NCBI GenBank assembly: GCA_007922305.1 | Contig: ML677341.1 | Coordinates: forward strand, 69,210,911-69,274,910 | Source: Dermatemys mawii | Lineage: Eukaryota > Chordata > Testudines > Dermatemydidae | Reading direction: 5' to 3' | DNA length: 64,000 bases | Shown here: positions 49,676 through 60,257 of the stretch, piece after piece | How the letters are laid out: every line of letters begins with the position of its first letter | Position numbering within the stretch: position 1 is the stretch's first letter | Program-made: the position numbers and the translations under genes | The notes under the pieces: generated by a model | Seen by the model: only the letters and a program-made list of their open reading frames with translations | Databases searched by the model: none | Told to the model about the DNA's origin: nothing

Positions 49676-49918
49676 ATGTTTTTAATGAGCATCATCAGCA
49701 AGGAAGCATGTCTTCTGGAATGGTGGCCGAAGCATGAAGGGGCACACGAATATTTAGCATATCTGGCACATAAATACCTTGCAATGTTGGCTAAAAAAGT
49801 GCCATGCAAATGCCTGTTCTCACTTTCTGGTGACATTGTAAGTAAGAAGGGGACAGCACTATCTCCTATAAATGTAAACAAATGTGTTTGTCTTAGCGAT
49901 TGGCTGAACAAGAAGTAG
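49676..49918 (+). pseudogene. hAT C-terminal dimerisation domain fragment
   Basis: This 80-codon open piece contains LEWWPKHEGA, then YLAMLAKKVPCKCLFSLSGD and NKCVCLSDWLNKK. The W...Y..LA...L..PC......S.SGD pattern is the hAT dimerisation signature. It ends at the natural transposase stop, 390 bp before the element end. The zinc finger and catalytic RNase H-like core are absent on this strand. A mirror copy lies on the minus strand at about 49150-49330. Confidence 0.9.
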
Positions 49919-50316
49919 GACTGAGTGGACTTGTAAGCTCTGAAGTTTTACGTTGTTTTGGTTTTGAGTACAGTTATGTAACAAAAAAATCTAAATGTGT
50001 GAGTTGCACTTTCACAACAAAGAGATTTCACTACAGTACTTGTTTGAGGTGAATTGAAAAATACTATTTCTTTTATCATCTTTACAATGAAAATATTTGT
50101 AATAAAAATAGTGTACACCTCGATTTCAGTTATAACATAGAATACAATATGAAAATGCAGGAAAACATCCACAAATTTTAATAATTTCAATTGGTATTCT
50201 ATTGTTTACCAGTGTGATTAAAACTGTGATTAATCCCAATTATTTTTAATCACTGTTAATTATTTTGAATCAATTGTGAGAGTTAACTGTGATTAATCGA
50301 CAGCCTTAAGTACTGG

Positions 50317-51499
50317 ATCAAACTGCATATGCAAGAAGAATGAATTTCACAACAGCATCAATGAGCAAAAATATTATAAGTATCACATTGTTAAACAAGT
50401 GTAACTATTGCTAACTTAGTCATATGTTACAGCAGTAAATTTTTAGAAAAGATTTAGGAGGCTTAGAAGGCCTTATATTTTGCATAGAATTTTTGGTATG
50501 TTTCAAACTTTAATACAATGAGTGGTGGCAGCCAGTCTCCTACTTTTCTCTGCTATACACATTTTTACTTTAAGGGAACAAAACAAGTATGACAGGAGCA
50601 TAATGCTTTTGAGCTTAAGTTTTAAGTGAATGACAACATAATTTAAAAAGTAGAGACTGCTGAACTTAAAATCTTGCCTGAACCAACTGTATTTCTTTAC
50701 AGTTTATTTGAAATGTAATTTGAATTCAAGGCAGTAGAAAAAATGTTGTTTGCTTTTGAAGGCTGGAGCAGTGTTCACCGAAATATACAATGCTGTCATT
50801 TCGAATACTTGGCAGACATCTAGCACATCATGATCTTGATCTTATTTTGTTGCAGTTTCATGGAGGAAGAGGCAAAACTAGGCAGACTTCGGGTGTATGT
50901 GTGCGTGTGTGTGTGTGTGAGAGAGAGACAGACAGACTCTGCTCTCTGGCTTTTTGTTGCACTTGCTGGATATGAAATTTTATATGATGAATCTGAGATT
51001 GTTGTCTTGGATCATAAAACAGGGACTGGCAGGTTTCCCCAGAGCTAGGGACTGCGGAAACCCTGAGAGTTCTGATTCTGAGGCAGTCCACCTGGAGGGC
51101 TATGCCTGAGCAGGGCACCCAGTGGTCCCAGTTTCTGGGAAAGCCTGTCCTGGAGCCAGGTTTTCAAGCACAGCTTGGTGGAGAACAGTTCCCACTCAGA
51201 GAACTTCAGCATTTTGGGAGGTTGTTCTGAATTGGAATGAAACCAGACTTTGAAATTCTCTGTGAAACAGAACTACTGTTCTCCTCCCAGCTCTGCTACA
51301 GCCATCCATAACTCAGTTTTTACTATAAGGCTGTTCTACTTTAAATCTGACTCACTGACTTGAGAGATACAACCCTTCAGTCACAGAAATAGAGATGACA
51401 GACTAGGTCCTTATTATTTATTCCATGAACTCTCCAGTCCCTGTTTTATGATCTAATACAACAATTTCACATCATCATAAACTTTCATAGCCAGCCCCT
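50317..51499. other. Intronic sequence with a GT/GA microsatellite
   Basis: A GT-rich run passing into GA and GACA units lies at 50892-50936. Overlapping frames around it are chance. Nothing else recognised. Confidence 0.6.
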
Positions 51500-51748
51500 T
51501 CAACAAAGAGCTAGAGAATACAGTGGCAGGTCCTCCACACAGGATGCCTAGTTCTGCCAGTTTGATAGCAGTGCCTGGTCGGGACATGCATGTGCAGTAG
51601 GCACCTTGTGGTACCGTTTATGCTTACGTGTCCCAACCCCCTCAGTTCCTTTTCTACCATAAAGCTTGTATAGTGAACTCCAGAGTGGAGGAGGAGAGTG
51701 GGTAGTGGAGCATCCACAGGGACACACACCTCAGAGAACCTTAGTTAC
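51500..51748. mobile_element. Left arm of a probable DIRS-like remnant
   Basis: GTGCCTGGTCGGGACATGCA, CCTTGTGGTACC and TGTCCCAACCCCCTCAGTT recur inverted at 52815-53010 over roughly 120 bp. The arm ends CAGAGAACCTTAGTTACTGC. DIRS elements carry inverted terminal repeats, and a gag-like piece lies between the arms. Confidence 0.5.
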
Positions 51749-51749
51749 T

Positions 51750-52098
51750 GCAGAAGAGAAGAGTGATAGAGGATTTGATGGGGGGTTACAAAAAGGATGG
51801 AGCCAGGCTGTCCTCGTGGTGGCAGATGACAGACCAAGGAGCAACGGTCTCAAGTTGTAGTTGGGGAGATGTAGATATTAGGAAAAACTATTTCACAAGG
51901 AGGGTGGTGAAGCACTGCAACGGGTTACGTAGGGAAATGGTGGAATCTCTGTCCTTAGAAGTTTTTAAGATCCAGCTTGACAAAGCTCTGGCTAGAATGA
52001 TTAAGCTGGGTTTGGTCCTACTTTGAGCAGAGGGTTGGACTAGATGACCTCCTGAGGTCTCTTCCAACCCATATCTTTTATTCCATGATTCTATGATT
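51750..52098 (+). mobile_element. CR1 LINE 3' end
   Basis: ATATTAGGAAAAACTATTTC and GGTTGGACTAGATGACCTCC are CR1 3' text, and the copy ends in the octamer-type tail CATGATTCTATGATTC. It is inserted just inside the left arm of the DIRS-like remnant. Confidence 0.92.
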
Positions 52099-52123
52099 CA
52101 AAGAAAGCAGATACAACCTCACA

Positions 52124-52333
52124 TGGAGACCCTCTGAGGCACCTGAGGACACAACAGAGGAGTTGGAAGACACTACACAGGACCTCTCACCAGAACATAG
52201 CTCCTCTTCATCCCCAGATGAGTCAGTCATGCCCCCGCTCTCCATCCACAGTAGTGAACGACTCGAAACAGTTCCAAGAATTGTTTAGGAGGATGGCACA
52301 GAGCCAAAACATCACACTCAAAAAGGTGACTTA
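52124..52333 (+). pseudogene. Gag-like fragment, probably DIRS1-type
   Basis: Plus-strand translation gives an acidic, Ser-rich stretch (EDTTEELEDTTQDLSPEHSS, then SSPDESV). After a frameshift near 52270 it gives KQFQELFRRMAQSQNITLKK and a stop. From memory, this acidic tract followed by a LFRRMAQ-type helix resembles the gag protein of turtle DIRS elements. No tyrosine recombinase or reverse transcriptase is nearby, so it is a short remnant. A different retroelement gag is possible. Confidence 0.4.
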
Positions 52334-52814
52334 GAGGAAAGGGTACTTGCTCTATCCAGGGAGGAGGTGCCTGGAGACTCCCTTCTTGGGGGTTTACTAG
52401 TGTCCAGTGGAGGAGTAATGGATTTTTCCATTAGGATCATTTTTAGTCTAAGTCCCTGTCTCTCCTCGCTCTGGTTTTGAGGTTGTTGCAGTGGGAATAT
52501 TTCTGGGGAATGTGCACTTCCCCTAAGCAACGGACACACTGTGAGCGGCCAACTGAGAGAGGCATCGCATCATTGCATGAAGTGTATCTTTTGAATCCAG
52601 GCAAGCCTGGCATTGTCTTTTTCTAATTTTCTAATTAAACAGAAATAAAGAAGGCGCAGGATCTGTCCAAGATGTTTATTTGTTTTTTTGAAGTCTGAAT
52701 AGTTTTAAACTGAAACTTAAGGCTATTTCTACACTAACTATAAGTAACTAAACCCTAATTGCTATCTCAATTGTTCTATTTCTCCATTTTAGGTCATTTT
52801 AAGAGACCGCTGTT

Positions 52815-53010
52815 GGAGCTCCATCTACAGCTGAGGACAGCTGAAAAGAAACTGAAGGGGTTGGGATGCGTGAGCACCAATGGTACCACAAGGCAGCTAC
52901 TGTGCATGCGTGTCTCAACCAGGCTCTGCTACCAAAAGTCTCTGATGAGTGGCTCTGGGATGCACAGACACCTGAAGTGGAGCAATCACAGGAACAGCAC
53001 TCGAAGAAGA
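52815..53010. mobile_element. Right arm of the probable DIRS-like remnant
   Basis: AACTGAAGGGGTTGGGATGC, TGGTACCACAAGGCAGC and CATGCGTGTCTCAACCAGGC are the inverse of the left arm. It ends near GCACTCGAAGAAGAAAAT. Confidence 0.5.
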
Positions 53011-53039
53011 AAATGGCACCTCTAACATGCTGAGCTGGG

Positions 53040-54469
53040 ACTACTGAAGGAAAAGTTGAATTTGGGCTAATAGTCTGTACTAAGCAACTAGGCAATGAAA
53101 CAAGGCATCTATTTTGAGCAGAGCAGCTTGACTCCTATGTCAGATGGGGCATTTAATGGAGTCACTGTCTGTGGCATTTGTCAGAGCATCAAAAACTCAC
53201 TCTTGAATACTATGCTTTAAAATCAGTAAGATCCTGAAGGTAACTCATAGTTGAATCTTGATATGGAGAAATATGTTTCTTTTAATATAATAAAAAAGGT
53301 CTAAGCATACCTACCAAACAACTTCATAATATTCCTTCAATCCAAATCGAGGATTTGGGAATTGAGAGTAGATGCTAAAGTTCCAAAACTTCTCCTTAGA
53401 GCAGAATGCACGAGGGGAGTTCAAGCATGGCTAATGCTACAAAAAAAAATTCCTGCACACAATACTAGGGAAGTTGGGAAAGGCACTAGTACTCCAGTAC
53501 TGTGCAGGGCTATTTAGGGATAGAAAGGTGCCACTGCCATCATATAATATAGCTTCATGAAGGAGCACCTCTTATTCATGGTATCTAAGCCGTGACTGCT
53601 ACACTCTAAGGTTCTCCTCCTCAACATACAATGTGAAGCTCCAGCCTACCTAATCACCACAAAGCCAATGCACACCAAAGTCTAGTTACTGGAGAGCCAG
53701 GGCAACTCACTTGCAGTGGTACTGATGTACCAATATAAAGGCGTCAATGGGCTAAGGTGCCTCAGCACCACAGCACCAAGGTGGAAGCTCCAAAGTACTT
53801 ATGTTCCAAGAATAAGGTGCTAGTGCAGAGGCATTTTACCTCCACAAAGCCTGTGCCCTAAGTTAAAGGCATCTCACTTCTCTAGTGTGCTTGCACAGAC
53901 ATGCAACTTACTTCTGAAGGGCCAAGATCCATTTAATATGTGTGCAAGATCTTAACCATAGACTCTGTTAAGAACTTTTCACGTAGGCCCAAATTCCACA
54001 GCTTGGTCTGAGGCATGGGGCCTATGTAACAATGGACAATATATGGCTAAAGGAAAGCTGGGTGAACAGGAGACAACCTGGTTTTGTTTCAGTTAGATAA
54101 GTGGAATCAGCATAACTAGAGACTGGGAGAAGTAATTAAGTGTCCTTCTGATGAGTTATAGGCACACAATGCACTGAGAGGAGTCTCAAAGTCTACTCCC
54201 TGGTGCAGAAAGAAGATACAGAAACACTCCCCAAATGCAAACCAGAGTTCAGGGAGAGGCCTAATATGTCAGTATGAGATATGACATCCTCCCTCCCTCT
54301 CAAAAACACAACGGTGAACCCTAAAACTATCGCTGTGTATTTTTCACTGTCTTTTTGCTTTAAACCTACAGGAATGTACCTGTTGGCCAACTGGAAGAAC
54401 TATCTCATTCCCATGGACCCAAAATCAGGATTTAACCTACACATTGGAATAGGAAAAGTTTGAGGGAAA
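53040..54469. other. Intronic sequence without recognised gene
   Basis: Short frames only. Some internal similarity of short GGTGC/CAGCACC motifs near 53500-53870 is too weak to name. Confidence 0.4.
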
Positions 54470-54775
54470 ACACCTGTGTATTAATAATATGTTAACCTGA
54501 GCTCTGGGCGGAACCATTATGTAATCTTTTAGACTATTGGTTTATTGTGCTAATCTTGTCTCGCTGCTAGAACCTATTCAGGGGCTTGGGAATCCCACAC
54601 CATCACTTCTCTTCACCAATGAGCACTCTATATAATCTATTGTAATCAATTGTTTAGCAGAGTCTCACTGAGCCTGACAAGTGAAATGACACTCCACCAG
54701 CGCTGTGCATAATAAACACTTGCGCTTGACTCTACACAGTGTCCATTTCTGTTCCCTCACTTCTGTGGCTCTAAT
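54470..54775 (+). mobile_element. Probable endogenous-retrovirus solo LTR
   Basis: CACCAATGAGC (54615), CTATATAATC (54628) and AATAAA (54711-54716) stand in the order CCAAT, TATA, poly(A) signal with LTR-like spacing. They are followed by a TTGCGCTTGACTC region and a pyrimidine-rich U5-like end. I could not fix the ends or a target duplication, and no viral gene is adjacent. Confidence 0.5.
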
Positions 54776-55857
54776 GATCATGAAGCACCTCATCTCGATG
54801 GGGCCTTACAGCTAGATATCTCCTCACTAAGACAGTGAGGCACCTCCGCAGAAATTCTGGAGTGCTTCTGCTTGATGCCAATGCTGAGGCAGATACAAAG
54901 GGCACCAAACCTGCCTAACCTCAGCACACAAAGGCAGAGATGCCAGAGCACTAGAGTATTTTCCTGATTGGTCATAAAGTGTTCAGCAATCTTCACTGGT
55001 ATATTGGATTCTTCTGCACCATCACCAATTCTCTGTGCTTCAAGACTTAAGTGCTCTTGCACATTTTAAATTGTAGCATCTTATCCTTCCAGTCAGATAA
55101 ATGAGCTACCCTATAGAGATTCTGGAGTCCTCTCATCAATCACAAGAATGTCCCTTATCAAATTAGGCCAAGTCTGGAGTTAAGTCTCCAGAGATCTGGT
55201 GGCAAGGGGTCTCTGGACTGGAAGCACAAAAGAAAACTCACATGCTATGTGGTGGGGCAGAGAAGGAGAGAATTTTCCTGATGGTTATTTCCTGAAAAAC
55301 CTCCCAAGAGTGGAAGACAAAGCCATTGGTCAAAGCTATCACAGGTAGAGCATTTGAAAGAAGCAACTGTTCTGAACTTCTATAGGCAACAAAGAGCAGT
55401 TACATCAAACCCCAGACTTCCATAATAAAAAAAAAAACTGCAGCTTCAAAGGAAACCCAAGACAAAAGGTTAAGTACCAGTTGAAAGCTGATTAATTGGA
55501 ACAACTGAGAAGAGAGAGACAATACAGAATAAAGAGGACTGCCTGAAGTAAAACAGTGTCCTAGAAAGAGCTAGAGCAGCACTGGGAAAAATCTGGCACA
55601 TCTGAGAAGATTCTGAAGGGAAATGAGCCAATAGTAGTTGGAACAGAACACAGGAGTTCCTACTAGAGATGTCCTCAGAGTACAAAAAAAAATCTGAGAA
55701 CAAGGGGCGTTCCAACATGTCTCACCCAAGGAAGTTTAGACTCAAAAGTAGGAAACCTGTGTGTATGGTGTTTTTTAAAGAATAGTGGTTTCCTCAAAGG
55801 CATAGCCAAGTACAACATAGGAAATAAAAGATTTGATTTAAGAGGCTATGTGACAGC
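54776..55857. other. Intronic sequence without recognised gene
   Basis: Short frames only. Confidence 0.5.
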
Positions 55858-56441
55858 TTTCAGAGTGATAGCCATGTTAGTGTGTATTAGCAAAAGCAAA
55901 GTCCTTGAAGCACCTTAGAGACTAACAAATTTATTTGGGCATAAGCTTTCGTGGGCTAGAACCCACTTCATCAGATGCATGAAGTGGAAAATATAGGAGC
56001 AGGTATAAAGACATGAAAGGATGGGAGCTGTCTTACCAAATGTGAGGTCAGTTTAACGAGACAATTCACTTTGCAGCAGGATATCAAGAGAGGGAAAATA
56101 ACTTTTTAAGTGGTAATGAGAGTGGCCCATTTCAGACAGTTGACGAGGTGTGAGAAACAGTAGGGGGAAATTAGTATTGGGGAAATTAGGTTTAGGTTTT
56201 GTAATGACCCAACCACTCCCTGTCTTTATTCAGGCCTAATCTGACGGTGTTCAGTTTGCAAATCAATTCCAGTTCTTCAGTTTTATGTTGGAGTCTGTTT
56301 TTGAAGATTTTTTGTTCAACTGCCACTGTTAGATATTGAGTGACCAGGGAGGTTGAAGTGTTCTCCTACTGGTTTTCGAATGTTATGATTCCTGATATCA
56401 GATTTGTGTCCACTTATTCTTTTACGTAGACACAAATCTGA
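55858..56441 (-). mobile_element. Penelope-like retroelement 3' part
   Basis: On the minus strand a GIY-YIG endonuclease remnant (56200-56430) is followed by a 3' region ending at CTAACATGGCTATCACTC near 55870. It is 5' truncated, and the truncation point carries a perfect 13-bp inverted repeat (56398-56410 with 56429-56441). The plus strand reads CTTTCAGAGTGATAGCCATG and CATAAGCTTTCGTGGGCTAG. A second fragment lies at 20703. Confidence 0.8.
56200..56430 (-). pseudogene. GIY-YIG endonuclease domain remnant of a Penelope-like element
   Basis: Minus-strand translation reads RISGHKSDIRNHNIRKPVGE, continuing HFNLPGHSISN, then shifts frame by one base near 56320 and goes on EQKIFKNRLQHKTEELELIC and LGLNKDREWL. 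R-x-x-GHKSD and E-HF--GH are the second half of the GIY-YIG nuclease fold found at the C-terminus of Penelope-like elements, downstream of their telomerase-related reverse transcriptase. The first half with the GIY and YIG strands lies beyond the truncation. In the family this nuclease cuts target DNA for priming. This copy is dead by truncation and frameshift. Confidence 0.82.
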
Positions 56442-58993
56442 CCTCCAAGAGTGAGAGGACAATTTGACACAGTTGGTCCTTGGCCTCTTGCTGATACTAC
56501 TAACTAAGACAGCTGTAACCTTTCACCTCTCTCTCCATTCTGTCCAAAACAGTGGAGTTAAAAAAAATCACATGGCTATCCTGTTCCTCCAAATGTTCTT
56601 TCAAACCCTTTCATTAGCTTCTCATGCTCCATATCAAATGACTTGTCCTAACCATCAAGGATCTGGACAGGTCCATTCTTGCGTAAGGGTAAAATTTTCA
56701 AATGTGCTTAATTAAGGACTTTTCTACACTGACATTTAGTCTGCAGCAAGCTGGGAGGTAAATCTACCTGCAGTAGGCTGCTGTGCACTAAGTGTCCCCC
56801 TATATCTCTATAAGTGTCCCTCTATATCTCTGTCTGTGCTTCCTTTTACCTGTGCACTGTGTGAATTCCCTCTTCAAATGGGATTTGTACTTCCTATTCA
56901 CAGAGATGCTTTTGAAGATTCCACCCCTGAAACTTAACTTCTATTTTTAAATATGTTGTGATAATTGGGCCTACAAATTTACCCTAACTGTAAACTAACC
57001 TCTAAAAAGTGAGCAGAAATTCATAAATGGTCACAAACAATTTTATATAACGGATCATTAAGAAAAGATGTAAGGAGAAACTAGAAAGACTGAATTATTT
57101 TGAACAGAAAGGGTTTTATACAAGAACAGTGTTGAAATTCTGACTGGTAATCAAGAGGAACAGAAGACCAGAAATCAGTGGACCAAAGTTGGTATGTCAG
57201 AAATTAGGCCTATTGGTGGACAAAATACTAAAAGGATGGACTCTTCTGCCCAATACTTCCTTTTGGGGTTCTTAAAAAGAAAAGGCTTTTGGGAAAGATT
57301 AGTAGAAGAAACAACTGTCTGCCAATAACCACTGCAGCAAGCTTTATAATAAGGGTTGCCACCTCCATTATCTTCTGGGACTTTCTTCGTCCTAATCCTA
57401 AGAAATGGGCCAAAAAGAAGGACCCAAATGACACCACCGTCTCCACCGGCACTGGTTAAATCCCAAACATTGCCTGGGGATGGGACTTCATCTGCCACTT
57501 CTCCCCTCCTCCCTCCGGTGTGTCCTTTCCCTTCCCCACCTCATTTCTTTTCTTTCCTCTCTTCTTTTGCTTTTTGTGTAATAAGAATCTGTCTTAACTG
57601 GCAACATTGCTGTAAGCCTGTAACTAAAAAGGCAACTAAAAACAGTGCCGTAAAACAGCTTGTTCAAGTTTGCCAGAATGGCTAATAAGACTATGTGCTG
57701 GGCCTGTGTTTTTCTAGCAGTGGGGCTGCAACACCAGACACAGAAGCTGCATTTTCTATCTTTGCTATTCTTTTCTATCCCCTTTTGTGTGTGATTGTCT
57801 TGTTTTGTCTTTATAGGAAACAGGACTGGTCTGTAACATCATCATCAACAGGTAGCCCAACTAACTTCTCCTTTCCCCAGAAAGGATGGCATTTACCATG
57901 TTTAATACCATCGAAGAAACTGTCAAACAAGAGCCCTTTCTTTCTTAAAACTCTTCAGATAAAAGGAAAGGAAACAAGGGATGTTGTTAAAATAAAGGCT
58001 TTATTTAATACTTTACATTTCAAATACTTTAACTGTTTTTCTTTCTATTCTGCATCTTTAATAAAACTTTAAAAGAATGTTTAATGGTGCATTTGCCATG
58101 ATGCTAAGCAGGCTAAGGTCTCTGTATACCAAGTCCCAAACTTGTTTAAAACTATTTAATGTTGGACAGTGACTGAGCTATGTTAACACCTTTAATTCTT
58201 TGGGCCCTTTATTCCATCACAATTAATATATTTCCCTTCACTCAGAAACAAATGACTCAGCTTTTGTCAAACTCTGTTAAGAAATTTGCTCTCAAGCTAG
58301 GACCAGCTATGATATATTTCAGTTGTAAAGCAATAATTTCACAAGTTATATTTGTACAGAAATCCCTTCTCACCCTAAACTAATAGTAATGAGCCATATG
58401 CTTCTCTCATTTGGACTAATATAAATCTCAAGTAACTATATTAACTTCAGTGGAGTTACTCCACATATACATCAGTGAGTGACAAGAATTTGGTCCAGTA
58501 TCTCCGACCCAACACTATAATAAAAAATGGCATTATGAAAGCAGTAATCTGACTGGATGAGTCCATCTATGCTTATCTTTTATATCCATACTATACTCTG
58601 ATCTCTCAACCAATTTCTCCTCAGATAAATCATTACGAAGGGAAAAAATAGTAACATATTTTTAAGGTTCTCGGTTAAATCCACTTTGTTATACTGGTAT
58701 AGAGTATGGGGGGGTACAGAATGAAATTTGTCTATTTTCTTTTCAAAAAATTATTATTTTTTTCCAATTCTAAAATATTACAAACTTTAGCAGGTAAGCT
58801 CCTAAATCTTTCATTGGTGTCAGAAATACAAAAGTTTCATTACTCAACAGGCAACCAGCATCTAAGCATCAAAAGACAGCTTTCATTTTGCACTACTGGC
58901 TCTCTGCTGCATTTCCAGTCCTATATCCACAAAAATGAAGGTTGGATCAGGTGGGGGAAAGCTTTTAAAAATCAACATTTTCAAAGTTTAACA
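56442..58993. other. Intronic sequence; possible unclassified repeat at 57100-57560
   Basis: A minus-strand frame of 107 codons (57175-57498) contains IWVLLFGPFLRIRTKKVPED. Its text looks repeat-derived but I cannot assign it. A decayed palindromic repeat lies near 58417-58495 (TTCAGTGGAGTTACTCC). Other frames are short and without motifs. Confidence 0.4.
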
Positions 58994-60257
58994 CAGGGAT
59001 CGGCAACCTTGGCACACGGGCCCCGCCAGTTTGTTTACTTGCCGGTTCGGCCAGTTACAGCTCCCACGGGCCACGGTTCGCTGTCCCGGTCCAATGGGGG
59101 CTGCAGGAAGCGGGGCCAGCACCGCACCACTTCCCGCAGCCCCCATTGGACCAGGACGGCGAACTGTGGCCAGTGGGAACCGCAGTCAGTGAACCGGCAA
59201 GTAAACAAACCGGTGGGGCCCTGTAGGGGGTCGCCACTGCGGCTCGTCCCTCTGCGGGGCGGTTGGGCACCACACCGCCTCGCTACACACCCCTCAGCCG
59301 GGTTGGGGAATACCCGGGCCTGGGGCTCAAGTGCTCAGCCTGGCCTGAGCAGCGTCAGTTCGGCACGCCCTTGCCCTGAAGCAGGGTGGGCAACATACAC
59401 AGGTACCGTCAAGGGCTCAGACCCTCAAGCAGGGGCTGAGCAGCAACAGTTTGAAAGGCCCAGGCCCTGAGACAGGGCGGGGCACCAAACGCAGGTAAAG
59501 TCAGGGCTCAGACCCTCAAGCAGGGGCTGAGCAGCGCCAGACAGCTAGCACTGGCGTCTGGCTGAGGGGGAGACTGCCACCCACGGTTAAGGGTGGCAGA
59601 GGGGACGCAGGCCCACCCGCTCCATTGCATCCCAGCCCGGGGCCCTAGCAGCGGTAACAGACCCGCTGCAGTCAGTGGAGATCCTGACCGCAACACACTG
59701 ACATAGGTTCAGGTTCATTTCCCGGGCCACTTCCTAACTCCCCCTCAAAGGTTACCTAGTTAGACGCGGTGACTTCCATGGGCTCCTCCGAGTCACTGTC
59801 TGGGGGCAGAGGCAGAAGCTCCTCGGGGTAGCATGGACTGGGTAGGCTCGGTCCCTCTTCCTCCGGGTAGCTGGCACAGGGCAGGCTGGGAGGCTCCTCG
59901 GGGTAGCATGGACTGGGTAGGCTCGGTCCCTCTTCCTCTGGGTAGTGGGCGCAGGGCAGGCTCGGCCAGTTCCCGGGCTCAGGCTGGGTCACAGGGGCTT
60001 CCCGTTCAGGAGCTCTGGTCGTGGCCTCTGGCCCCTCCACTGGCTTCCTCCTAAGTGAGCTCCGGGGCCGAGCTTTTATACTTCCGGGTCGGCTGGCTGA
60101 CCTCTGGGGGATGGGCGCAGGTTTCTCCAGCTCCCCCCCATTTAGCCTCTGGGGAAGCTCGTCCCTCTGCGCGGCGGTTGGGCACCACACCGCCTCGCTA
60201 CAGGCCCGCTAAGGGTGTTTACCCTGCGGTCCCGTGTGCCAAGGTTGCCGATCTCTG
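58994..60257 (+). mobile_element. hAT-type foldback MITE split by an LTR-like insertion
   Basis: The ends CAGGGATCGGCAACCTTGG and, inverted, CAGAGATCGGCAACCTTGG match over about 27 bp with one difference. The flanks GTTTAACA (58986-58993) and GTCTAATA (60258-60265) agree at 6 of 8 bases. Inside, 59017-59115 and 59125-59220 form a long hairpin (TTTGTTTACTTGCCGGTTC against its inverse). Without the 981-bp insertion at 59222-60202 the MITE is 283 bp plus a 5-bp duplication. Confidence 0.92.
59222..60202 (-). mobile_element. 981-bp TG...CA insertion (solo LTR or miniature LTR element) nested in the hAT MITE
   Basis: On the minus strand it starts TGTAGCGAGGCGGTGTGG and ends GTGGCGACCCCCTACA. GGCCC flanks it at 59217-59221 and 60203-60207. 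A 46-bp direct repeat occurs at both ends (59242-59287, 60157-60202; one mismatch). A TATAAAA lies on the minus strand at 60074-60080. Two internal tandem arrays are present: about 91-bp units at 59321-59535 and 75-bp units at 59821-59970. The 144-codon minus-strand frame with PSLPSPCYPEE repeats is read from the second array and is probably not a protein. Confidence 0.85.

Larger units (their letters stand above)
48737..50308. mobile_element. Palindromic hAT element with 8-bp target duplication
   Basis: AGTACTGG flanks the element at 48729-48736 and 50309-50316. The left arm (about 48737-49340) and right arm (about 49650-50308) are inverted copies of the same 3' end: the block CCTGAAAGTGAGAACGGGCG at 49174 on the left is the reverse complement of the hATC-coding text on the right, and both arms carry the ATTAATTG-rich terminus. 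The middle, about 49340-49650, is more transposase text in minus orientation. So one hAT 3' end was duplicated head to head around a partial gene. It cannot encode a full transposase. Confidence 0.88.

Noticed and set aside
58706..59470. Longest plus-strand reading frame (254 codons)
   Set aside because: It starts in unique DNA, crosses the hAT terminus and hairpin, and runs into the nested LTR-like element. Composition and lack of motifs mark a chance frame in GC-rich repeat DNA.
59756..60190. 144-codon minus-strand frame with PEEE/PSLPSPCYPEE repeats
   Set aside because: It is read from a 75-bp tandem array (a multiple of three) and overlaps the TATA box of the LTR-like element. No start context or family supports a protein.
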